Notes under the pieces: generated by a model
The model's input: only the letters and a program-made list of their open reading frames with translations
What the model was told of the DNA's origin: nothing
The model's database searches: none
Program-made: the position numbers and the translations under genes
Shown here: positions 1 to 4,520 of the stretch, one piece after another
Layout of the letters: every line of letters begins with the position of its first letter
Numbering within the stretch: position 1 is the stretch's first letter
DNA from: Pseudomonadota bacterium
GTDB lineage: Bacteria; Pseudomonadota; Alphaproteobacteria; Micropepsales; Micropepsaceae
Assembly: GCA_021817355.1 (NCBI GenBank)
Contig: JAKAVI010000258.1
Span: forward strand, 1 to 5,020
DNA: 5,020 nt
Reading direction: 5' to 3'

Positions 1-776
1 GAATTGCCGTCCAGTTTGGCTCCAGGCATGACGAGTTTGGCTCCCACCATCGGCGCGAGAAAGGGAAGTCCCCAGGCATTGGCGTGAAACATGGGGACGA
101 TCGGCAGGACCGTGTCGCGACCGCTGACGCCAAGTGCGTCGCTCCCCCCTGCCATCATACTGAGCAGGAGGTTAGAGCGGTGGCTGTAAAGCACACCTTT
201 GGGGTTTCCAGTGGTTCCTGAAGTATAGCACAGGCCACAGGCCGCGCGCTCGTCGAGCTCGCGCCAGGCAAAATCTCCGTCGCCTGCGGCGATGAAATCC
301 TCATAGGCGACGAGGTTGGGGACGGAAATCTGGGGCAGATGGGCGCGATCGGTCAAAGCTACGAAGAGTTTGATTGCCGGCAAGCGGGGCGCGATCTGCT
401 CAATCAAGGGCGTGAAACTGGTGTCAAAAAACAGGACACGGTCTTCGGCGTGGTCGGCGATCCAGGCGATCTGCTCGGGAAACAGGCGTGGATTGATGGT
501 GTGGTAAACCGCTCCCATGCCGGTAATGCCGTACCAGGTTTCCAGATGACGGGAGGTGTTCCAGGCCAAGGTGGCGACGCGCTCACCTTCCTTGATGCCC
601 TGCTGGTCCAGTGCCTGTGCCACTTTGCGGGCGCGCAAGGCGAGGTCACCATAGGTGGTCCGCACGATCGGCCCCTCCACGGAGCGGGTCACGATTTCCC
701 GCTGGGCGTGGTAGAGCGCGGCATGATCAATGATTTTGTGGACCAGCAACGGCCAGTCCTGCATGAGACCAAACAT
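1..776 (-). CDS. AMP-dependent acyl-CoA synthetase (medium/long-chain fatty acid-CoA ligase, AlkK/FadD-like), C-terminus cut off by window edge
   Basis: Translating the reverse strand from the ATG at 776 gives 258 uninterrupted residues that leave the window at base 1, about half of a usual ~540-residue ligase. The ANL-superfamily ATP/phosphate-binding loop [12 protein letters not shown] lies at residues 184-195. The fatty-acid-ligase motif [12 protein letters not shown] follows at 228-239, and [12 protein letters not shown] at 95-106 is also typical. The N-terminus [11 protein letters not shown] matches the usual start of AlkK-type ligases, which supports this start; GGGGA about 9 bases upstream could act as a weak ribosome site. 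The family activates a carboxylic acid with ATP to an acyl-AMP and then forms the CoA thioester, normally in the cytoplasm, feeding beta-oxidation or a related route. The C-terminal lid domain with the catalytic lysine is outside the window. Chain-length preference cannot be told. It is divergent from the permease-aminotransferase pair, so a shared catabolic role is possible but inferred. Confidence 0.93.
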   Translation of the reverse strand, partial: MFGLMQDWPLLVHKIIDHAALYHAQREIVTRSVEGPIVRTTYGDLALRARKVAQALDQQGIKEGERVATLAWNTSRHLETWYGITGMGAVYHTINPRLFPEQIAWIADHAEDRVLFFDTSFTPLIEQIAPRLPAIKLFVALTDRAHLPQISVPNLVAYEDFIAAGDGDFAWRELDERAACGLCYTSGTTGNPKGVLYSHRSNLLLSMMAGGSDALGVSGRDTVLPIVPMFHANAWGLPFLAPMVGAKLVMPGAKLDGN

Positions 777-800
777 CCAAATATCCCCGATAGAGGGCGT

Positions 801-828
801 ATCATAGCTGGCCCGGCGACGGGAGCAA
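801..828 (-). promoter_or_regulatory. Possible sigma70-type promoter for the acyl-CoA ligase
   Basis: Read on the minus strand, TATGAT (806 to 801) matches five of six bases of the TATAAT -10 consensus. TTGCTC (828 to 823) lies 16 bases upstream as a weak -35. Transcription would start near 794, leaving a leader of roughly 20 bases before the ligase ATG. The -35 is poor and no expression data exist, so this is a candidate only. Confidence 0.35.
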
Positions 829-990
829 TCCGGCTTTGCCTTTCGGTTCGGTCATCTGCCGCGTGAACGCCTCGGGAAACGCAGCCGCAGGCTTCCAAAT
901 CGGGGTAGCCAGGATGGGAGGGGGCCCGCGCTGGCTGGCGGGGGCGACAGCTGGCTCAGGTATCAGGCTTGCTGGCCGGATGCAGGTCCG

Positions 991-1013
991 CCCTGCGCGG
1001 AAAACGCGCATGG
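991..1013. repeat. GC-rich hairpin with GAAAA loop
   Basis: TGCGCG (994-999) pairs perfectly with CGCGCA (1005-1010) around the loop GAAAA. After one C/T mismatch, the flanking CC (991-992) pairs with GG (1012-1013). A competing five-pair stem, GCAGG (982-986) with CCTGC (992-996), uses part of the same left arm. No T-run follows on either strand, so it is not a classical intrinsic terminator. It lies about 100 bases upstream of the permease start, where it could be a leader structure or an operator-like site. Function is unknown. Confidence 0.4.
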
Positions 1014-1107
1014 GCTCTCCTTTCGGCCGGCCGCGGGCATACATTGGCCGTTGCACCGGCAAGGTTTTCTGCTCATGCTTTTGCCGCCGCCAACCAGACG
1101 TGACACC

Positions 1108-1111
1108 AGGA
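1108..1111 (+). promoter_or_regulatory. Ribosome binding site that fixes the permease start
   Basis: AGGA stands five bases before the ATG at 1117. The open frame extends upstream to ATGs at 1051 and 1075, but those have no comparable site, and they would add a charged, Pro-rich stretch that is atypical ahead of the first membrane segment of this family. The start at 1117 is therefore preferred. Confidence 0.6.
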
Positions 1112-1116
1112 CTCAA

Positions 1117-2436
1117 ATGAGCTGTGCCCCTGCCACCTCGACCATGCGTCGGCATATCGCAGCGGTCACGCTCGGCAATGCTCTCGAATTCTACGATTTT
1201 CTGACCTATTCATTTTTTGCCATTCAGATCGGCCATTGCTTCTTTCCGAGCACGAGTGGGTACGGCAGTTTGATGGCCTCGCTTGCCACCTTTGGCGCAG
1301 GCTTTGCGACGCGCCCGCTTGGCGCTCTTGTCATCGGTCAGTATGCCGACAAGGTGGGACGCAAGCCGGCGATGCTTCTCAGCTTCGTGCTGATCGGGCT
1401 GTCGATCTTTGCCATGGCCCTCATTCCGCCCTATCGCAGCATAGGGCTGGCCGCACCGGTACTGTTTGTTGCATCGCGTATGCTGCAGGGCTTTTCCCTA
1501 GGAGGCGAAATCGGGTCCAACACGGCATTTCTGGTTGAAGTGGCCCCGCCATCGGCGCGTGGCTTTATCGTCTCGTTTCAGGGCGCAAGCCAGATGGCCG
1601 CAATCCTCGCCGGCAGCGTGGTTGGCACGGTACTCTCGGAAGTTCTGTCACCCGGTGCGCTGACTGCCTATGGCTGGCGCGTCGCCTTCGCGCTCGGCGG
1701 TCTCGTCGTGCCGCTGGGCTGGTCGCTGCGACGCAGTCTGCCTGAAACCCTGCACACATCGAACGCCCTCGTGGAGCCTGTTGGCGGGCGCGCAGGTCTC
1801 ATCCGGGGGCACTGGCGCGTCATGATCCTCGGCCTTGTCATTCTTGGCATGGGAACGATTGGCAGCTATGTGCAGATGTATATCGTCACCTTCGCCCAGC
1901 ACGCCTTAGGTCTGTCGGCGCGTGCCGGATTTCTTGCCTCCTGTGCCAACGCGGTCGCGGCCATACCGGCCTTGCTCTTGGGTGGCTGGCTCTCGGATCG
2001 TTTTGGCCGCTGGCCTGTCAATGTCGTGGCCAATGCGCTGTTACTTGTGCTCGTGGTGCCGCTTTTTGCCTGGGCAGTGGACCTTGGTTCTGCCTCCGCC
2101 CTCATTGCCAGCATGACTTTGCTGGGCTTCGTTTCCAACCTGACCTTTGGCGTGGTGTGTGCGGCACTTGGTGAAGGCCTGCCGCTTGCAATCCGTTCTA
2201 GTGCTTTTGGCACTGTCTATTCGCTGGCGATAGCGGTCTTTGGCGGTTCGACGGAATTCATCGTTACGTGGCTGATCCATCTCACCGGTAGTGCGATGGC
2301 TCCGGCATGGTATGTTGCCGGCGCCACGGCGGTGGCACAGATTGCGCTCATGATGCTCCCAGAAAGCGCACCGGGCCGAGCTATGGATGCCGCGAAAAGT
2401 GCGAGGTCTAAGGCGGCGGCCGCAGAGCAGACCTAG
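1117..2436 (+). CDS. Major facilitator superfamily transporter, metabolite:H+ symporter (MHS) type
   Basis: A 439-residue inner-membrane protein, the normal length for this family, with about twelve hydrophobic segments. Signature parts (numbered from the 1117 start): the MHS-like N-terminal motif GNALEFYDF (20-28) in helix 1; RPLGALVIGQYADKVGRKPAM (66-86, split here as RPLGALVIG and QYADKVGRKPAM), which holds MFS motif A with D78, G81, R82 and K83; RMLQGFSLGGE (121-131) in helix 4; YGWRVAF (185-191) and RRSLPET (205-211) after helix 6; and a second, weaker motif A, GGWLSDRFGR (289-298), between helices 8 and 9. MHS proteins (KgtP, ProP, ShiA and citrate carriers are known members) import organic acids, betaines or related metabolites with protons. 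The substrate is not evident here. The aminotransferase begins 30 bases downstream on the same strand, so they probably share a transcript, and an amino acid or amine-derived acid would make sense as cargo. The C-terminal tail is Ala/Lys-rich and cytoplasmic. Confidence 0.92.
   Translation: MSCAPATSTMRRHIAAVTLGNALEFYDFLTYSFFAIQIGHCFFPSTSGYGSLMASLATFGAGFATRPLGALVIGQYADKVGRKPAMLLSFVLIGLSIFAMALIPPYRSIGLAAPVLFVASRMLQGFSLGGEIGSNTAFLVEVAPPSARGFIVSFQGASQMAAILAGSVVGTVLSEVLSPGALTAYGWRVAFALGGLVVPLGWSLRRSLPETLHTSNALVEPVGGRAGLIRGHWRVMILGLVILGMGTIGSYVQMYIVTFAQHALGLSARAGFLASCANAVAAIPALLLGGWLSDRFGRWPVNVVANALLLVLVVPLFAWAVDLGSASALIASMTLLGFVSNLTFGVVCAALGEGLPLAIRSSAFGTVYSLAIAVFGGSTEFIVTWLIHLTGSAMAPAWYVAGATAVAQIALMMLPESAPGRAMDAAKSARSKAAAAEQT
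2404..2434 (+). repeat. Inverted repeat spanning the end of the permease gene
   Basis: AGGTCT (2404-2409) and AGACCT (2429-2434) are perfect complements and enclose a very GC-rich interior containing GCGGCCGC (2415-2422). The right arm reaches the first base of the permease stop codon, and TTTTT (2449-2453) follows 14 bases later. This is too far away for a standard intrinsic terminator. In the transcript it could be an intercistronic stem that protects or attenuates the message between permease and aminotransferase. It may equally be chance in GC-rich sequence. Confidence 0.3.
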
Positions 2437-2466
2437 GCCCACTGTAACTTTTTGGATGGTCTTTAG

Positions 2467-3852
2467 ATGTCACTGTCAAACGCTCAAACACGCGATGTAG
2501 AGGCACTGCTTCATCCCTATACCGATCTCGTCCGGCATCGCAGTGTCGGCCCCGTCATCTTCGAGCACGCCCAAGGGATATATATCTACGATGACAAGGG
2601 CAAAGACTACATTGAAGCGATGGCCGGCCTGTGGTGCACGGCCCTGGGTTGGGGGGATGGTGAACTTGTCGAGGCGGCCAGTGAGCAAATGCGCAAGCTC
2701 GCTTTTGGTCACCTCTTTGCGGGGCGTAGCCACGAGCCGGCCATCGCCTTGGCCGAAAAGCTCAAGGAGATTGCGCCCTTCAAGGTCGCCAAGGTGTTTT
2801 TCGCCAATTCCGGGTCGGAAGCCAACGATACGCAGATCAAGCTATACTGGTATGCCAATAATGCTCTTGGTCGTCCCAAAAGGAAAACCATCATCAGCCG
2901 CGAAAAGGCCTATCACGGGGTGACGCTGGCCTCTGCATCGCTAACAATGCTGCCAGCAAATCATCGCAGTTTCGATCTCCCCTTTGATTTTGTGCGTTAT
3001 GCTGAGTGCCCTCATTACTATCGAGCCGCCAGGGTAGACGAGGACGAAGTCGCCTTTGCCGAGCGCATGGCGGCCAGTCTGGTGGCGCTGATCGAGAGGG
3101 ACGGACCAGAGCAGATTGCGGCGATGATCGCTGAACCGCTGCAGGGGGCAGGTGGCGTGATCTTGCCACCGCGCGGATATTGGGAACGCATCGGCAAGAT
3201 CCTCGAACGCTATGCGATACCTCTCATCGTTGATGAAGTGATCACCGGATTTGGTCGAACCGGGAAATGGTTTGGTACTGAGACCTATGCCATGAAACCT
3301 GCCAGCATGACGGTTGCCAAGGCATTGTCGTCTGCCTATCTGCCGATTTCGGCGGTATTGCTCGGTGATGAGCTTGCGGCCGCGGTTGAGGCGGAAAGTG
3401 GCCGTATCGGCACCTTTGGCCATGGCTTCACCTATGGCGGGCATCCGGTGGCCTGCGCCGTCGCATTGAAAACGATTGAACTCTATCAGACGCGCGATGT
3501 GCCCGGACATGCCGCACGTATGGCTCCGCGTTTCCTGGAGCGCCTGCGGGCACTGTCCACGCATCCGCTGGTGGGAGAGGCACAGGGCGTTGGCCTGATC
3601 GGTGGCATTGAACTTGTCGCTGACAAGCAAAGCCGCAAGAGCTTCGACAGTACGCGCCAGATCGCCATGACCGCTGCACGCTTCGCGCAGGAGGAAGGCG
3701 TAATCGTCCGCCCGTTGCTGGGAGACAGGCTGGCGATCTGTCCGCCGCTCGTGATCGTTGAGGCAGAGATCGACGAACTCTTTGCGCGCCTCTCCCGCGG
3801 TCTTGATCGCGCTCTTGAGTGGGTCCGAAAGGAGGGATTGCTGGGCGGCTGA
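2467..3852 (+). CDS. Class III PLP-dependent aminotransferase (omega-amino acid/GABA-pyruvate transaminase type)
   Basis: A complete 461-residue cytosolic fold-type I enzyme at the normal family length. Visible landmarks: AGLWCTALGWG (53-63), the active-site tryptophan region; FFANSGSEAND (111-121), the PLP phosphate loop; YHG (149-151), whose tyrosine stacks on the cofactor; IAEPLQGAGGV (221-231); VDEVITGFGRTG (255-266), with D256 contacting the pyridine nitrogen; TVAKALSSAYLPISAV (282-297), with K285 as the Schiff-base lysine; GHGFTYGGHPVA (318-329), with T322 at the phosphate; and R415 in IVRPL, matching the mobile carboxylate-binding arginine of omega-transaminases. The stretches AKALSSAYLPI and HGFTYGGHPV closely resemble plant mitochondrial GABA transaminase (POP2), which uses pyruvate or glyoxylate, and bacterial omega-transaminases. 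Likely reaction: transfer of a terminal or side-chain amino group to pyruvate, giving an aldehyde or ketone and alanine. GABA, beta-alanine, putrescine-type amines or a xenobiotic amine are all possible donors. It starts 30 bases after the permease; a weak GGA-type ribosome site lies at 2454-2456. All catalytic residues appear intact. Confidence 0.94.
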   Translation: MSLSNAQTRDVEALLHPYTDLVRHRSVGPVIFEHAQGIYIYDDKGKDYIEAMAGLWCTALGWGDGELVEAASEQMRKLAFGHLFAGRSHEPAIALAEKLKEIAPFKVAKVFFANSGSEANDTQIKLYWYANNALGRPKRKTIISREKAYHGVTLASASLTMLPANHRSFDLPFDFVRYAECPHYYRAARVDEDEVAFAERMAASLVALIERDGPEQIAAMIAEPLQGAGGVILPPRGYWERIGKILERYAIPLIVDEVITGFGRTGKWFGTETYAMKPASMTVAKALSSAYLPISAVLLGDELAAAVEAESGRIGTFGHGFTYGGHPVACAVALKTIELYQTRDVPGHAARMAPRFLERLRALSTHPLVGEAQGVGLIGGIELVADKQSRKSFDSTRQIAMTAARFAQEEGVIVRPLLGDRLAICPPLVIVEAEIDELFARLSRGLDRALEWVRKEGLLGG

Positions 3853-3863
3853 AGTGCTTGGCT

Positions 3864-3889
3864 GGAACACATTTGCAGTACGATGCGTT
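3864..3889 (+). promoter_or_regulatory. EcfG (general stress response sigma factor) type promoter
   Basis: GGAAC (3864-3868), exactly 17 intervening bases, then CGTT (3886-3889) is a full match to the alphaproteobacterial EcfG consensus GGAAC-N16-17-cGTT. It lies 12 bases after the aminotransferase stop codon and points at the 70-residue gene. Transcription would start near 3896, giving a leader of about 75 bases that contains the stem-loop at 3904-3946. EcfG is normally released from its anti-sigma factor NepR by phosphorylated PhyR during stress. None of those genes is in this window, so the assignment rests on motif and position alone. Confidence 0.65.
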
Positions 3890-3903
3890 AAAGCTGCAAT
3901 GGA

Positions 3904-3946
3904 AGTCGGGACGCCTGGATACCGGTCTGGCGGAAGCAGCCCGACT
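3904..3946 (+). ncRNA. Stem-loop in the leader of the small basic protein gene (candidate structured RNA element)
   Basis: AGTCGGG (3904-3910) pairs without mismatch with CCCGACT (3940-3946). Inside it, CGCC (3912-3915) pairs with GGCG (3929-3932) around a 13-base loop (3916-3928). The two helices are separated by a lopsided internal loop: one base on the left, seven (3933-3939) on the right. The element starts about eight bases after the transcription start predicted from the EcfG-type promoter. It ends just before the purine-rich GGAGACGAGAGAG region (3951-3963) that would bind the ribosome. It lacks a T-run, so it is not an intrinsic terminator. It matches no riboswitch or RNA thermometer that I recognise; a role in stability or translation is inferred. 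Confidence 0.45.
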
Positions 3947-3970
3947 GTGCGGAGACGAGAGAGCCCCCCC

Positions 3971-4183
3971 ATGTCTAGCCTTGCAGATGTGCGGACTGCG
4001 ACCGTGCTTGCTGAAATAGCAAAGGAACGTGCAACCATCGCGCACAAGACCGAGCGATTGCGGGCCTTGCGCCTGGCGAAGGAGAGCGAGGAACGCAACC
4101 GCGTGGACACCTCTGGCGCCGTCAAGGCGCAGCGAAAGCGCAGAGCGCCCGCGAAGGTCTTGCGTGTCAACGTGCCGGGATAG
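3971..4183 (+). CDS. Small basic coiled-coil-like protein of unknown function, possibly stress-induced
   Basis: A 70-residue frame, ATG at 3971 and stop TAG at 4181-4183. I do not recognise a named family. Residues 1-45 are rich in Ala, Leu, Glu, Lys and Arg with heptad-like spacing (LAEIAKERATIAHKTERL at 13-30, LRALRLAKESEE at 30-41), suggesting one long amphipathic helix. The tail from 46 on is strongly basic (KAQRKRRAPAK at 52-62), which could suit nucleic-acid or membrane-surface contact. There is no signal peptide or membrane segment. Short proteins with a similar 'LRALRLAKE' stretch occur, as far as I recall, as uncharacterised proteins in sphingomonads. The ribosome site is diffuse (GAGAGAG at 3957-3963, then seven Cs before the ATG). 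An in-frame ATG at 3899 would add 24 Gly/Pro/Ser-rich residues and would lie only about three bases from the predicted transcript start; I prefer 3971. The upstream EcfG-type promoter suggests general-stress control. Confidence 0.6.
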   Translation: MSSLADVRTATVLAEIAKERATIAHKTERLRALRLAKESEERNRVDTSGAVKAQRKRRAPAKVLRVNVPG

Positions 4184-4400
4184 TCTTGGCCCGATGGCAT
4201 GGGGCACATGCAGTCCGCTCGCGGGCCGCCGGCAATGGAAATTGTCCAGCGCCATCAACGTGTTTAGGCGAAAGGGCCTGAGCAGGGTCAGGTACTTGGG
4301 GGCGGCGGGGTGCTTGCCTTGCACCTCCTGGTGCTGAAAGTGATGCGCCGTGAGGGTTTTGGTACAGCTCGCACATGCCTCAAAAAGCGGTAGCAGAGGC
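4184..4400. other. Intergenic stretch with no convincing gene
   Basis: Between the small gene and the sodB promoter region I find no frame with recognisable protein character. The minus-strand frame at 4167-4376 is Pro/Ala/Arg-rich and unlike a known family. Small inverted repeats are present. GGCCCG (4188-4193) pairs with CGGGCC (4222-4227), enclosing GCATG (4197-4201) with CATGC (4207-4211) right after the small gene's stop. CCTGA pairs with TCAGG at 4277-4292. GGTGC pairs with GCACC near 4309-4325. The first could help end or stabilise the small gene's transcript, but no T-run follows any of them. Confidence 0.5.
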
Positions 4401-4425
4401 GGAACCAGCCATGCTCTAATTGGTT
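4401..4425 (+). promoter_or_regulatory. EcfG-like promoter upstream of sodB
   Basis: GGAAC (4401-4405), 16 intervening bases, then GGTT (4422-4425) matches the EcfG pattern with one deviation at the least conserved first base of the -10 element (G instead of C). A transcript starting near 4432 would carry a leader of about 90 bases ahead of sodB, containing the hairpin at 4433-4456 and the palindrome at 4468-4483. The match would be weak alone. A second, exact copy of the pattern about 540 bases upstream, and the oxidative-stress function of the downstream gene, raise its plausibility. A housekeeping promoter is not excluded, though no good TTGACA/TATAAT pair is visible. Confidence 0.5.
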
Positions 4426-4432
4426 ACCGGGC

Positions 4433-4456
4433 GGGTAGGACGATTAGTACCTACCC
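4433..4456 (+). repeat. Seven-pair inverted repeat at the predicted sodB transcript start
   Basis: GGGTAGG (4433-4439) and CCTACCC (4450-4456) are perfect complements around a 10-base centre. The left arm begins within a base or two of the transcription start predicted from the EcfG-like promoter. It could therefore be a 5'-terminal RNA hairpin protecting the message from decay, or a DNA operator covering the start site. The sequence alone does not decide between them. Confidence 0.45.
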
Positions 4457-4467
4457 CGACCCTTGCT

Positions 4468-4483
4468 GCGAGCTTGAGCTCGC
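4468..4483 (+). promoter_or_regulatory. 16-base near-palindrome in the sodB leader, possible operator
   Basis: GCGAGCTTGAGCTCGC consists of two perfectly complementary 7-base arms around a TG centre, 37 bases before the sodB ATG. The 2-base centre is too tight for an undisturbed RNA hairpin (inner pairs would open), which favours a binding site for a dimeric repressor or activator. It does not resemble a canonical AT-rich Fur box, and I cannot name a regulator. Confidence 0.4.
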
Positions 4484-4505
4484 GAATTTGCACAAACGCA
4501 CTTTT

Positions 4506-4510
4506 AGGAG
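4506..4510 (+). promoter_or_regulatory. Ribosome binding site of sodB
   Basis: AGGAG, followed by ten bases and then ATG at 4521. It is a strong Shine-Dalgarno sequence with slightly long spacing and confirms the start; no other in-frame start codon competes nearby. Confidence 0.75.
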
Positions 4511-4520
4511 AAGTTTTGCC

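Larger units (their letters stand above)
777..1116. other. Divergent intergenic region without a convincing gene
   Basis: This 340-base stretch separates the minus-strand ligase from the plus-strand permease. Open frames exist on both strands (for example 836-1120 plus and 802-1155 minus), but they are Pro/Arg/Gly-rich, match nothing I recognise and look like chance frames in GC-rich DNA. It should hold promoters for both directions. A ligase promoter candidate is listed separately. I could not find a credible -10/-35 pair for the permease. Other structure seen: a hairpin at 991-1013, the palindrome CGGCCGGCCG near 1024-1033, and an imperfect inverted repeat TTGGCCG/CGGCAA at 1044-1062 that could be an operator. 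No regulator gene is in the window. Confidence 0.6.

Noticed and set aside
339..866. Plus-strand 175-codon frame opposite the acyl-CoA ligase
   Set aside because: The minus strand here encodes the ligase with its intact ATP-binding loop and FHANAWG motif, so this frame is its shadow.
836..1120. Plus-strand 94-codon frame ending in an ATGA overlap with the permease start
   Set aside because: The 4-base overlap looks like translational coupling, but the protein is Gly/Arg-rich, has no recognisable features and no clear ribosome site. The overlap is probably chance.
802..1155. Minus-strand 117-codon frame upstream of the ligase
   Set aside because: Pro/Arg/Gly-rich translation without motifs that runs into the permease gene. 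It is more likely a chance frame in the intergenic region.
3904..3946. Idea that the 3904-3946 structure is a tRNA-like gene or an intrinsic terminator for the upstream operon
   Set aside because: There is no cloverleaf, no T-loop consensus and no T-run after the stem. A leader stem-loop is the simplest reading given the promoter upstream.
2941..4209. Long minus-strand open frame (422 codons) opposite the aminotransferase
   Set aside because: It is the antisense shadow of a well-supported aminotransferase in GC-rich DNA. Its translation is Arg/Ser/Ala-rich without any recognisable motif, and it also overlaps the small gene.
3428..4324. Minus-strand open frame of 298 codons
   Set aside because: It overlaps both the aminotransferase and the small gene in antisense, with low-complexity Arg/Pro/Ser composition and no family resemblance.
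4167..4376. Minus-strand 69-codon frame beginning MCELY
   Set aside because: The start faintly recalls SRAP-type peptidases (MCGRY/MCNLY), but nothing after it fits that family and the rest is Pro/Ala/Arg-rich. Not enough to call even a pseudogene.
4420..4448. Possible sigma70 promoter TTGGTT with ATTAGT/GATTAG before sodB
   Set aside because: The -10 candidates match TATAAT at only about half the positions. The EcfG-like pattern overlapping the same place fits better.
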